A stretch of DNA of 37,118 nt, taken from an uncultured Clostridium sp. (GTDB taxonomy: Bacteria > Bacillota > Clostridia > TANB77 > CAG-508). Numbering within the stretch: position 1 is the stretch's first letter; every line of letters begins with the position of its first letter. This document shows positions 22,673 through 30,167 of this stretch, piece after piece. A program made the translations under genes and the position numbers. The notes beneath the pieces are model-generated. The model was not told where the DNA came from and did not search any database. It was given only the letters and a program-made list of their open reading frames with translations. The stretch spans positions 1 through 37,118 of the forward strand of contig USQZ01000013.1 of assembly GCA_900556975.1 (NCBI GenBank). The letters run 5' to 3'.

Positions 22673-23771
22673 ATTCTGTATCTCCTTTATCTATTATTCT
22701 AGACTTTATTTTTTCTATGTTAGAATAAGCTAATTGTACTAAAGCGTTTGGAGTTCTTTCTGCGATTTTGCGGAATTGATCTCTTTTAAATCTATTTTGA
22801 GCAAAACCTTTTCTTTCGTTTTTTTGGTAAACAGGTGCATCTTTAACAGATTCCCATCTGTCCATGTAAATTTGTTTGTCTTCAGGACTATCCATTATTA
22901 GATTTAAAAAATTATGTGCTTTTTCTTCTTCGCTTACATCTGTTCTATAAAATTGATCTAATTTTTGTTTATATATTTCTGGATTTTCTGTTACTTTTAT
23001 CGCAGTATCAATTAATGAGGCATACAAGAATACAGTTTGTTTTATTACTTCTGGGTCTAAAGATCCATTTGCCATTCTAAATTCTATTGTATTTTTTTTG
23101 ACGTTTCCAATATTGGTTAGGTTTAATCCGCTATATCTTCTTTCATCTAGTTTTAGTTTTCCTGCTATTGTTTTTAGTTTTCCAAATTTTTTGTATGAGA
23201 CTTTTAAGGTGCCATTTTCAATTTGTTTTAGAAGTTTTTTCCCAATAGGTGCAGCAGCTCCATTTCTCCAAATGGATGAAACCATATGAATTCCTTTAAG
23301 ATCTTTGTTTATAGCATGTTTTCTAGTAGGATTATTTTTATCATTACTCATTTTATATATAAGTTCTTCAGACTCTGCATAGATTCGTAAAAAATTTCTC
23401 ATTTTTTCTGGATCTTGTGTAAGACATTTTGAATCAAAATGAACGTGAAGTCCGCATTTATCATCTGCAATGACTTTTTCTCCTTTATTGCCGGGAAATT
23501 TTTTCATGTGTTCACACATATCAGTTACTGATTGCCAATCGGATGGAGTATCTCTTAATATAGGGGAAACTAGTTCAGCGCCTCCTTCAGATACTAGTGA
23601 CTCTTCTCTGCTTGTTGCCATGTGCCAATTTTTATCTGTTATGTATTTTGCACTTTCGCCTGTGTATAGACCATTTTTACCTTTAGTTTGTACGTTAAAG
23701 GCTTCTAATTCTATTCCAAATTTAAAATAGTCGGGTAATTCTAAGGCTTCAGTTTTTCCTTTGTATTTCAT
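22662..23771 (-). CDS. Amidoligase-family enzyme (glutamine-synthetase-like fold)
   Basis: A 369-residue protein with the motifs of the Amidoligase_2 family (PF12224), which belongs to the COOH-NH2 ligases related to glutamate-cysteine ligase and glutamine synthetase: FGIELE (18-23, metal-binding Glu), GGAELVSPIL (63-72), CGLHVHFD (106-113, with H109 and H111), RRYSGLNL (211-218) and NTIEFRMANGSLDP (227-240, with a catalytic-type Arg). Such enzymes form amide or isopeptide bonds using ATP, often on peptides or proteins. ATG 23771 has AAGGAAAAG upstream; the reading frame extends further but would begin upstream of the transcription start. The second gene of the unit overlaps its 3' end. No gamma-glutamyl cyclotransferase, a common neighbour in this family, is nearby. 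Confidence 0.88.
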   Translation of the reverse strand: MKYKGKTEALELPDYFKFGIELEAFNVQTKGKNGLYTGESAKYITDKNWHMATSREESLVSEGGAELVSPILRDTPSDWQSVTDMCEHMKKFPGNKGEKVIADDKCGLHVHFDSKCLTQDPEKMRNFLRIYAESEELIYKMSNDKNNPTRKHAINKDLKGIHMVSSIWRNGAAAPIGKKLLKQIENGTLKVSYKKFGKLKTIAGKLKLDERRYSGLNLTNIGNVKKNTIEFRMANGSLDPEVIKQTVFLYASLIDTAIKVTENPEIYKQKLDQFYRTDVSEEEKAHNFLNLIMDSPEDKQIYMDRWESVKDAPVYQKNERKGFAQNRFKRDQFRKIAERTPNALVQLAYSNIEKIKSRIIDKGDTEYDK

Positions 23772-23797
23772 ATACTTTTCCTTTTTGATTTTTTTTA

Positions 23798-23826
23798 ATT
23801 GTATATTAAACAATATTTTTTTTCAA
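23798..23826 (-). promoter_or_regulatory. Promoter of the amidoligase operon
   Basis: On the minus strand: TTGAAA (23821-23826), 17 bases, TACAAT (23798-23803). The start near 23790 supports ATG 23771 as the translation start. Confidence 0.6.
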
Positions 23827-23879
23827 TTATTATTTTTAATTAAATGATATTGTTTTTAGGTAGAGAATAGCCTTGGAGC

Positions 23880-23908
23880 TTGGCGATTGGGAAAATGTGT
23901 GATATAAT
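23880..23908 (+). promoter_or_regulatory. Promoter of the solitary gene at 23993
   Basis: TTGGCG (23880-23885), 17-base spacer, TATAAT (23903-23908), with an untranslated leader of about 80 bases. Confidence 0.55.
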
Positions 23909-23992
23909 AAAAAAGCTTATTATTAATTTTTTCCTTATCGAGTGTGCAAAAGTAACAAGAACAACAAATAATTTTATTAAGGAGGTCTTAAT

Positions 23993-24937
23993 ATGAGTAT
24001 TACAATGCAGGAATTTCGAGTAACAATGGAGACAATTGGAGTAAATCGGTTAGAGGATTGTTGGCGTCCAGGTTATAGCACACCTGTACCATGTTTTGAG
24101 GTGAATGGAACGATTTTTTATCACTCTGCAACTTTTTATATATGTTGCAAAGGTAAAAAGGTTCCAAGTGAAATATTGTGCAAAGCTATGGCTGAATTCG
24201 GTGAGACTGATCCCGGAGATAAAAACTTTTGGTATGGAGAAATTCATACTATCAAAGGGTTGCTGACTTTAGTGACAATGCTTAAAGGTAATTATACCAA
24301 AGAGCATGGTGAGGAGCTGACTAACAAAATTTACAAAAAACTGTTGGATTGCAAATCATTAAAGACTAACAAGGATTTTGCTTTTCCGAAAACAGATTCA
24401 CCTAAGATGAAGGAACTTTACAAACTGCTTATTGAGTTTAGTAACAGTGTAAATCCTTATGGTAACAGCAAACTGAAGCTCAAAGATCCAATTGAGTATT
24501 TGGATTACATGACTATTAACTTTGCGTATCAGAAAACACCTAAGTTTTATTCCAGATTAAAATTGGCCACACCTAAAAATGCATACTGTTTAAAGTTTAA
24601 TCAGGATGAATATGGTTGGTACTATGATGCTTTTTTGGAACTTCATCGTAATCGAAAAGAAGGGTATATTAACTTGGGGTATTATGATACAGTAGAAAGT
24701 GAAGAAACCCCTTCTGATAGCGTGATTCGATTAAGATACAAAGCTATTGAAGATCTGTATGATGATCAACCAGATGATGTTGATTTGAGAATTAGCGTTA
24801 AAACTGGATTGGCTTGGAGAACTAACAAAGAGGATATGGCTAAGCTTGTGACTGATGAACAGCTTGATGTGATGATTATGTATATGAAAATTTGTATTAA
24901 GAAGATCAAGAATAAGGTTTTGCGTAAGATGATTTAG
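23993..24937 (+). CDS. Unknown soluble protein, solitary gene
   Basis: A 314-residue protein with no signal peptide or TM segment and no motif I recognise. The N-terminal 90 residues are aromatic- and Cys-rich (FYHSATFYICCKGKKVP) and contain an EIHTIKGLLTL helix. The centre (165-235) has Tyr/Trp-rich strands such as QDEYGWYYDAFLELHRNRK. The C-terminus is helical and basic (MYMKICIKKIKNKVLRKMI). AAGGAGG precedes the ATG. The gene has its own promoter and terminator. Its composition is more GC-rich than core genes. It might be a mobile or defence-related accessory protein, but nothing in the sequence proves it. Confidence 0.7.
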   Translation: MSITMQEFRVTMETIGVNRLEDCWRPGYSTPVPCFEVNGTIFYHSATFYICCKGKKVPSEILCKAMAEFGETDPGDKNFWYGEIHTIKGLLTLVTMLKGNYTKEHGEELTNKIYKKLLDCKSLKTNKDFAFPKTDSPKMKELYKLLIEFSNSVNPYGNSKLKLKDPIEYLDYMTINFAYQKTPKFYSRLKLATPKNAYCLKFNQDEYGWYYDAFLELHRNRKEGYINLGYYDTVESEETPSDSVIRLRYKAIEDLYDDQPDDVDLRISVKTGLAWRTNKEDMAKLVTDEQLDVMIMYMKICIKKIKNKVLRKMI

Positions 24938-24978
24938 TATGCAAAATTACTTTAAGAATTTAATATGATTAAAGGTAT

Positions 24979-25022
24979 AACTGCCACAGTTTTCTATTGA
25001 GGACTGTGGCGGTTGTGTTTTT
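24979..25022 (+). terminator. Terminator of the solitary gene at 23993
   Basis: aactgccacagt (24979-24990) pairs with actgtggcggtt (25003-25014) with one G-U pair, followed by gtgttttttac. Confidence 0.88.
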
Positions 25023-25088
25023 TACCTTGAGAGACATTTTTGGGTGGAATTAAAGTATTTATTATATTAAGGCTTTAACAAAGTGAAA

Positions 25089-25110
25089 GCCAGCATCGTT
25101 TGATACTGGC
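25089..25110. terminator. Hairpin downstream of the 65-aa protein gene
   Basis: gccagcatc and gatactggc form a 9-bp stem with one mismatch around gttt (25089-25110), about 40 bases beyond the minus-strand stop. A second hairpin, tcacata/tatgtga (25131-25149), directly abuts the stop. Either could protect or end the minus transcript. Confidence 0.5.
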
Positions 25111-25149
25111 ATATTTTAGATAAGTGTAAATCACATATTTTATATGTGA

Positions 25150-25347
25150 CTATGATTTAGCTTTTAACTCTTTTTCTAATTCAGTAATTTTTTTATTTAA
25201 GTCTTGTATTTCTTGTGAATTATTTAATACCATTTCAGAGTTATTTTCAGCAGTTTGTTTTTCGGTAAAATATTTATAAGTCATTATACTTAAAGCAATA
25301 ACTAAAATTATAGTAAGAACAACTAATATTTTATTTAAAGTATTCAT
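25150..25347 (-). CDS. One-TM coiled-coil miniprotein, copy 1
   Basis: A 65-residue protein with a single TM helix (ILVVLTIILVIALSIMTY, about 7-24) and a C-terminal heptad-like coiled coil (IQDLNKKITELEKELKAKS). The N-terminus is short and cytoplasmic or the helix acts as an uncleaved signal anchor. ATG follows AAGGAGGTAGCAT. The promoter block shares 26 identical bases with that of the paralogue at 26477-26674. The family is unknown to me; the fold suggests a membrane-bound oligomeric scaffold or adaptor. Confidence 0.75.
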   Translation of the reverse strand: MNTLNKILVVLTIILVIALSIMTYKYFTEKQTAENNSEMVLNNSQEIQDLNKKITELEKELKAKS

Positions 25348-25369
25348 ATGCTACCTCCTTATGAAACAT

Positions 25370-25417
25370 AATATACTATTATTAAAAAAATAGTCAATAC
25401 ATTTTTTGTAAAAAAGT
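25370..25417 (-). promoter_or_regulatory. Promoter with conserved upstream block, copy 1
   Basis: On the minus strand: TTGACT (25392-25397), 16 bases, TATATT (25370-25375). The stretch 25392-25417, including the -35, is identical over 26 bases to 26719-26744 ahead of the paralogue. The shared part includes acaaaaaatgt, a possible operator or UP element. Confidence 0.65.
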
Positions 25418-25449
25418 AAAAAAAATTTAAAAAAAATATATTACAGAAA

Positions 25450-25478
25450 TTGACAATGGAAATAAAAGGATGTATAAT
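25450..25478 (+). promoter_or_regulatory. Perfect consensus promoter of the secreted protein gene
   Basis: TTGACA (25450-25455), exactly 17 bases, TATAAT (25473-25478): a full sigma-A consensus, implying strong expression. The leader is about 97 bases. Confidence 0.85.
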
Positions 25479-25581
25479 AGGTAAGCATTCAATTATATGC
25501 AGGATACATTTACGAAATATTGTAATTTTATTTTGAAAATGTATGAGCACAGTAGGCCATAAAAGAAAGAGAGGTATCATT

Positions 25582-26133
25582 ATGAAATATGCAAAACGTT
25601 TTATGGCACTTATTACAGCTTTATGCTTATGCGTGTTATCCACATCTACTGCTTTTGCAGCTGGAAACAGCAATATGTATGCAAAAGACAGTACTGAGGA
25701 AAACAGCGTTGATTATCTGAATTATGACTTCCCTGATGATGCTAAAATTATCTATCAGGGAGAAGATGGTGTTATGTATCAAACACATGAATCATCAGAG
25801 GTCATTTCACCTCAATCAGCGAGAGAAACGCAGTATAATGGCGCTTGGGTTGATAAAGGAAAACAGGCAACAGGTAATTTCTCTATTACCAACCCACATA
25901 CTCTTATAAAAACGACCGAAGGAACTTTTAAAATCGCATCAGATTATTCTAAAGCAAGTGCTGAAATGATTCTCCTTGGTGGAGTTTCTGCGTTAGCAGA
26001 TAAGACACTTTCAGTTGCAGATGGTGATGTAAGATTTTCATTTAAAAGTAATGTTAAAAATCTTACAGTTAAATACTATGTGCACAACTATTCAAATGTA
26101 TATGGTATGCGTTTGATGTGCTGGCTTTGGTAA
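25582..26133 (+). CDS. Secreted protein of unknown function
   Basis: A 183-residue pre-protein. The signal peptide is clear: MKYAKRFMALITALCLCVLS then TSTAFA, with probable cleavage after AFA (residue 26). The mature part begins with an acidic linker and has a beta-rich C-terminal domain (TGNFSITNPHTLIKTTEGTF ... VKYYVHNYSNVYGMRLMCWLW) ending in an unusual aromatic tail. I have a general impression of similar endings in small secreted proteins of gut Firmicutes but know no function. ATG 25582 follows GAGAGGTATCATT; an in-frame ATG at 25543 lacks an SD and would spoil the signal peptide. It lies between the two one-TM miniprotein genes, with a strong promoter and its own terminator. Confidence 0.82.
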   Translation: MKYAKRFMALITALCLCVLSTSTAFAAGNSNMYAKDSTEENSVDYLNYDFPDDAKIIYQGEDGVMYQTHESSEVISPQSARETQYNGAWVDKGKQATGNFSITNPHTLIKTTEGTFKIASDYSKASAEMILLGGVSALADKTLSVADGDVRFSFKSNVKNLTVKYYVHNYSNVYGMRLMCWLW

Positions 26134-26186
26134 TGAAAAGCTGATAATTAAAGTAAATAGTTAGAAAAGTATCCTAATGTGCTCAG

Positions 26187-26217
26187 CGGAAGGGAATGTC
26201 CCTTCCGTTCCGTTTTT
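26187..26217 (+). terminator. Terminator of the secreted protein gene
   Basis: cggaaggga (26187-26195), loop atg, tcccttccg (26199-26207), then ttccgttttta. Confidence 0.85.
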
Positions 26218-26348
26218 ATATTTTATAATAATTAAATAATTAATTTTAATATTAATATAGATTATAATGTACAATTTAGAAATTTGGATAATGATATATA
26301 ATGGAGAGAAAATATAAAAGAAAATTAATATGAATTTTAGATTTTATT
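26218..26348. other. AT-rich gap without recognisable feature
   Basis: Very AT-rich; scattered TATAAT-like strings occur but no reading frame with a ribosome-binding site and no stable hairpin. I see nothing to annotate. Confidence 0.5.
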
Positions 26349-26376
26349 TTGTCTAGTGCAGTTGTGATAATATGAT
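26349..26376 (+). promoter_or_regulatory. Promoter of the nine-codon micro-ORF
   Basis: TTGTCT (26349-26354), 16 bases, TATGAT (26371-26376). It points at the micro-ORF and terminator that follow within 90 bases. Confidence 0.4.
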
Positions 26377-26399
26377 TCTATAAAAGAAGGATGTTAGAG

Positions 26400-26429
26400 A
26401 TGAAAGTTGGTGAATTAGATAAAAAATGA
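26400..26429 (+). CDS. Nine-codon micro-ORF ending in a terminator
   Basis: AGAAGG (26385-26390) lies 9 bases before ATG, which encodes MKVGELDKK and stops inside the first arm of the terminator at 26421. With the promoter at 26349 this makes a transcript of roughly 80 bases. It could be a small peptide gene or a small RNA whose ORF is incidental, or the leftover of a deleted gene. Confidence 0.3.
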   Translation: MKVGELDKK

Positions 26430-26465
26430 GAACCAGTATATTACTCACACTAGTTCTCATTTTTT
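26421..26465. terminator. Bidirectional terminator between micro-ORF and miniprotein gene
   Basis: aaaaatgagaaccagt pairs with actagttctcattttt (26449-26464) with one G-U pair. It ends the minus-strand gene at 26477 and any plus-strand transcript from 26383. Confidence 0.88.
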
Positions 26466-26476
26466 ACTGCAAATTG

Positions 26477-26674
26477 TTATTCAAGTCCTTTTAAATTTTT
26501 TTCTAAATTATTAATTCTTACATATAATTGATATTTAGTGTCGGCTTGATTTAAAATGGTTTCTGAATTACTTATGTCTATTTTTTTTTGTTGAGAATAG
26601 TTGTAAGTTACTATACCTAAGGCGGTTGCAAGAATTACAATAATGGAAATTAAAACAATACTTAATTTATTCAT
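26477..26674 (-). CDS. One-TM coiled-coil miniprotein, copy 2
   Basis: A 65-residue paralogue of the protein at 25150-25347: same length, same start (MNKLSIVLISIIVILATALG against MNTLNKILVVLTIILVIALS), same TYxY boundary after the TM helix and a C-terminal coiled coil (RINNLEKNLKGLE), with a Ser-Glu-rich linker (SNSETILN against NNSEMVLN). AAGGAGG precedes the ATG. The pair flank the secreted protein gene and share a promoter block, so coregulation is likely. Confidence 0.75.
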   Translation of the reverse strand: MNKLSIVLISIIVILATALGIVTYNYSQQKKIDISNSETILNQADTKYQLYVRINNLEKNLKGLE

Positions 26675-26695
26675 ATTTTTCCTCCTTATGAAATT

Positions 26696-26744
26696 AATAT
26701 ACTATTACCAAAATTTTAAGTCAATACATTTTTTGTAAAAAAGT
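26696..26744 (-). promoter_or_regulatory. Promoter with conserved upstream block, copy 2
   Basis: On the minus strand: TTGACT (26719-26724), 17 bases, TATATT (26696-26701). Bases 26719-26744 are identical to 25392-25417. Confidence 0.65.
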
Positions 26745-26912
26745 GACAAAGTTATATATTTTTTACTAGAAAAATTTTTTAATTTTATTATAAAGACTAT
26801 GAAATAAAATAAATGAGAAAGATATTCATAAAAAAATATATAAGTAAATAAAAAGAAAAAATATATTTTTTTAAATAAAGAATGTATAAAACGCCTAAAA
26901 CCCACTAATGCG

Positions 26913-26941
26913 TTGACTTTTTGGCAATTTTGTTATAAAAT
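26913..26941 (+). promoter_or_regulatory. Promoter of the ClpN-AAA-M41 gene
   Basis: TTGACT (26913-26918) followed after 17 bases by TAAAAT (26936-26941), or after 15 by TATAAA. The leader is short here, about 25 bases. Confidence 0.55.
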
Positions 26942-26971
26942 ATTTGTACAAAATTATAAGGAGGCGATTTT

Positions 26972-29002
26972 ATGATGTTAAACATTACATCTCAGAAGCT
27001 TGTAAATGAAATGGTCCGGATAGCAAATCAGGAGCGTCCAAGGACTTGTTGCAACGTCGATGTGTTAATTAATGCTTTATTTAACATCAGAGACGAAGAG
27101 AATGATTTCGCTAATCTCTTTTACATTTATTTTGAGAAGAAGTTGCAGATCAAAACAGATGTAATTGATAAAGCAATCTCTAAGATTGCCGAGGAAGCGA
27201 AAGAAGAAACTAGTGCAAATGTGATAACTGGTGAAAGTTTTCCAAACATTACATTTGAGTGTGATAACGAGCTTAAAACAGTTATTGGCGGTGTGAATGC
27301 AATTGTAGCTGAAAATAACAAAGAGGTCGTTACACCAGATTACTTTATGGTTGCACTTTTCGAAACAGAATCACAGACCATGAGACGCTTTTTGAAGGAA
27401 ATCAATGCTAACTATATGGAAGCAAAGACGTTCTTTGAGAGAGAAAAAATCTTTAAGTACGAAATTGTACCATATGAACTGAGCGGTTTTGTACGTTACA
27501 GAAATCCAGACTACAAGAATGTAGATTGTGATATCGTAGGACGTGACAAGGAGCTCAAGCAGGTATACAGAATCATGTTAAAATCCAGCAAGCGGAATGT
27601 AATTATTTACGGTGATGCCGGAGTAGGAAAAACCGCAGTTGGAGAGAAATTTACTTATGAGATAGCGAACGGGTTATGCCCAGAAAAGTTTGCTAACTTC
27701 AAAGTTTTTGAGTTGAGTGTTAGACATTTTTGCTTAGTCTGCGAAAGCGAAGCTAAGGCTAACGAAAAGATGAACTCACTTTTGGATTTCCTCAGCAAGC
27801 AGAAAGAGGACATTATCTTACTGATTGATGAAATCCAGATTATTCTTGGGAAGGCAGGACTCTTCCAGACCAAGAAGGTAGACCTTTCAACAACCTTTAA
27901 GCCAATTTTGGCGAGAGGTGATCTGAGGATTATTGGAATCACAACACGGAGTGATTATCTTACCAGTTTTTCAACAGATGCAACTCTTTCCAGAAGATTT
28001 GAAGGTGTAGAAATCAATCAGCCCAAATATAACGAAATTTATAAAATGATTCTTCCGAGAGTCAAGAAAATGGAAGTTAAAAAAGGCGTTTCGATTTCAG
28101 CTGAAGCAATCGAACAGTGCATTTGGTATGCAGCATGTTTCGAGTACACTAAATCCAATCCGGATAAAAGTATTGATGTTGTTGATAGAGCAATGGCAAA
28201 TGCGGAACTTGAAGGTAGAACAACTGTTACTAAAGACGATATTGTCAATGTATTCAGAATATCATTTAAAAGATGGGAAAAGATGACTGAAACAGTAAAG
28301 CTATCAGTAGCATATCACGAAGCTGCGCATTATGTTGTTGCAAGAATTACAGACTGTGGAACATACAGAATTCTTGCAGTATCAATTTACCCAACAGATG
28401 AATATGATGGCATCAATGTATTTGAATATGACGATGAGGTTACACCAGTAACTAATCGTAAATATTACTTGGATGTCATTGCAATGAATTTGGCAGGTAG
28501 AGCGGCTGAAGAGATCATATTCAAAGACATTAATAGCGGTGCGGCAGGAGACATTGGTGCTGCCACTGAAATCGCAAAAGAGATGATTATGGAATATGGA
28601 CTCGGTGATAAGGTCGGTAAAAACAGATACTATGAGGATTTCGACATGGGTGTTGGATCAGGGGATAATGCAGATGAAATCAGTGAAGAGGTTGACCGTA
28701 CGATTGACGAAGCCTACAAACTGGCCAACCAGTATCTCAAGGAAAACAGAGATTACTTGGATGCAGTTGCAATGGCCCTTGTTGATCATCAGATTCTCAT
28801 GAAAGATGAGCTTGATCAAATCTGGGAAGCAGTTACAGAAAGACGGAAAGGAGCCAAAAATGTAACTGTAAATAGCAATTTTTATAAAAAGAAAAGTACG
28901 AAGAGTACAAAGATTTCTAGAGATAATATCAGGTTTCGTCTTAAAAATGGTAAAAAAGTTGCAAAACGGGTAAGAAAGGAATTAGCGAAGATGTTTAAAT
29001 GA
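26972..29002 (+). CDS. ClpN-AAA+-M41 chimeric ATP-dependent protease
   Basis: A 676-residue soluble protein combining parts that are normally separate. Residues 1-160 look like a Clp-type N domain (two helical repeats). Residues 180-435 are a ClpA/ClpB-like AAA+ module: Walker A GDAGVGKT (214-221), Walker B ILLIDE (282-287), sensor-1 region GITTRSDYL, Arg-finger pair RR (341-342). Residues 440-620 are an FtsH-type M41 metalloprotease: HEAAH (449-453; FtsH has HEAGH), GRAAEEIIF (509-517) and GAAGDIGAATEIAKEM with the third zinc ligand D527. The C-terminus is a Lys/Arg-rich tail. FtsH's N-terminal TM segments are absent. It is presumably an unfoldase-protease with Clp-type substrate recognition; substrates are unknown. 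Solitary, about 38-40% GC in the lines I counted, own promoter and terminator: probably acquired. Confidence 0.88.
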   Translation: MMLNITSQKLVNEMVRIANQERPRTCCNVDVLINALFNIRDEENDFANLFYIYFEKKLQIKTDVIDKAISKIAEEAKEETSANVITGESFPNITFECDNELKTVIGGVNAIVAENNKEVVTPDYFMVALFETESQTMRRFLKEINANYMEAKTFFEREKIFKYEIVPYELSGFVRYRNPDYKNVDCDIVGRDKELKQVYRIMLKSSKRNVIIYGDAGVGKTAVGEKFTYEIANGLCPEKFANFKVFELSVRHFCLVCESEAKANEKMNSLLDFLSKQKEDIILLIDEIQIILGKAGLFQTKKVDLSTTFKPILARGDLRIIGITTRSDYLTSFSTDATLSRRFEGVEINQPKYNEIYKMILPRVKKMEVKKGVSISAEAIEQCIWYAACFEYTKSNPDKSIDVVDRAMANAELEGRTTVTKDDIVNVFRISFKRWEKMTETVKLSVAYHEAAHYVVARITDCGTYRILAVSIYPTDEYDGINVFEYDDEVTPVTNRKYYLDVIAMNLAGRAAEEIIFKDINSGAAGDIGAATEIAKEMIMEYGLGDKVGKNRYYEDFDMGVGSGDNADEISEEVDRTIDEAYKLANQYLKENRDYLDAVAMALVDHQILMKDELDQIWEAVTERRKGAKNVTVNSNFYKKKSTKSTKISRDNIRFRLKNGKKVAKRVRKELAKMFK

Positions 29003-29051
29003 CAAATTCGCATGTATCGCCTAAAAAAACAAAATAATTTAAAAATAAAAT

Positions 29052-29083
29052 CCAGCTACTGTATTATGCAGTGGCTGGGTTTT
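29052..29083 (+). terminator. Terminator of the ClpN-AAA-M41 gene
   Basis: ccagctactg (29052-29061) pairs with cagtggctgg (29069-29078), then gtttttgtt. The stretch up to 29203 holds nothing I can identify. Confidence 0.85.
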
Positions 29084-29203
29084 TGTTATATAATTAGAAT
29101 GTAGATTAAATTATATCCACGTGTTTGGGTGTGTGGGCATGATTTTAATTTAGAATTTTTATTCATGTTTTGTGATGTAATTATTGTAGCGGTGTATGAA
29201 ATA

Positions 29204-29245
29204 AAAAAAGAGTATCATATCTATAAAAGATTGATACTTTTTTTT
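29204..29245 (-). terminator. Terminator of tRNA-Pro
   Basis: agtatca (29211-29217) and tgatact (29232-29238) with A/T-extended arms; on the minus strand it ends ctttttttat. It starts about 6 bases past the tRNA CCA. Confidence 0.75.
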
Positions 29246-29250
29246 AATAG

Positions 29251-29326
29251 TGGTCGAGGTGACAGGGATCGAACCTGCGACCTCATGGTCCCAAACCACG
29301 CGCGCTACCAACTGCGCTACACCTCG
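29251..29326 (-). tRNA. tRNA-Pro (anticodon TGG)
   Basis: Minus strand: acceptor CGAGGTG/CACCTCG, anticodon stem CGTGG/CCATG with loop TTTGGGA (TGG), T arm GCAGGTTCGATCCCTGT, encoded CCA at 29251-29253. Confidence 0.97.
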
Positions 29327-29344
29327 AAATCAAACTGCTTATAT

Positions 29345-29373
29345 ATATTACCACGGATTAAAAAGAAATTCAA
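29345..29373 (-). promoter_or_regulatory. Promoter of tRNA-Pro
   Basis: On the minus strand: TTGAAT (29368-29373), 17 bases, TAATAT (29345-29350), 18 bases before the tRNA. Confidence 0.55.
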
Positions 29374-29456
29374 GGGGAAAACGAAAAAAAAATAAATTTT
29401 TTTGAAAAAATTGAAATGCGTTTAATAATAGTATATATTTTTAAATAGGTGATTAT

Positions 29457-30059
29457 ATGATAATTGAAAAGTTTGAGGATTTTTGCATTGAAAATAGAGA
29501 AGGCAAGGTAATGTTGTCTGCGCCTCATTGTTATGATCAATGGAGACATGATAAAATAAAAAGAAGAGAAACTAGAAGTGGTGTTTTGGTAAAGAGTGTG
29601 GCTTCTAATTTGGGGTGCTCTTGTATTTATAAAACAAAGTTTTTTTATAATGATCCAAATTGGGATGATGAATCCACATATAGAACGGAATTGGTGGATT
29701 TTATTAAGGAAAATGAAATTAAATGTTTGCTTGATATACATACAATGCGTGCTGAAAGGGAAACTGATATATGTATTGGAACTAATTGTATGAAAAATAT
29801 TCAGGGTAGAAAGGATATGCTTGATGTCGTTTGGAAGTGTTTTAAAAATTATGGCTTTCAGCATGTTGAGATAGATAAACCATTTAATGCTTCACATCAT
29901 AATGTTGTATCTTGCGATGTTGCGGAGCAATGTGAGATTCCTTGTTTTCAGATAGAAATTAATAATAGATTTATGCATAGGGCTTATGAAGATTTTGATT
30001 TCGATAAAGTAAAGTTAGTTATTAAAGCTGTGGTTATTGAATTGGATAAAATTTTATGA
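29457..30059 (+). CDS. N-formylglutamate amidohydrolase-like protein
   Basis: A 200-residue protein resembling the FGase superfamily (PF05013): MLSAPHCYDQWR (19-30; H24 metal ligand), KRRETRSGVL, NDPNWDDESTY, CLLDIHTM (90-97; D93 and H95), ICIGTN, and FQIEINNRFM near the C-terminus, in the family's order. Known members hydrolyse formylated or acylated glutamate; this is a short, divergent member and its substrate is unknown. The start follows TAGGTGATTAT, a modest SD. It stands between two tRNA genes, with a hairpin following it. Confidence 0.82.
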   Translation: MIIEKFEDFCIENREGKVMLSAPHCYDQWRHDKIKRRETRSGVLVKSVASNLGCSCIYKTKFFYNDPNWDDESTYRTELVDFIKENEIKCLLDIHTMRAERETDICIGTNCMKNIQGRKDMLDVVWKCFKNYGFQHVEIDKPFNASHHNVVSCDVAEQCEIPCFQIEINNRFMHRAYEDFDFDKVKLVIKAVVIELDKIL

Positions 30060-30068
30060 TTTAATAAG

Positions 30069-30099
30069 GTTATTTTCTTTTTTGATTTTGGAAAATAAC
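30069..30099 (+). terminator. Hairpin after the FGase-like gene
   Basis: gttattttc (30069-30077) and gaaaataac (30091-30099); T-rich tail begins about 15 bases later, so efficiency is uncertain. Confidence 0.5.
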
Positions 30100-30167
30100 A
30101 ATACAAAAATTTTTTACATATTTCACGCGACCAAGGAAGTTTACTAAAAAATGTTATAATATGAACA

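Noticed and set aside
26705..26905. Minus-strand Phe-rich frame of 66 codons
   Set aside because: Located in an extremely AT-rich gap; no ribosome-binding site and only low-complexity composition.
29129..29395. Plus-strand frame of 88 codons
   Set aside because: It crosses tRNA-Pro on the opposite strand and has no SD.
29370..29864. Minus-strand frame of 164 codons opposite the FGase-like gene
   Set aside because: The plus-strand frame carries the ordered FGase motifs; the antisense frame has none.
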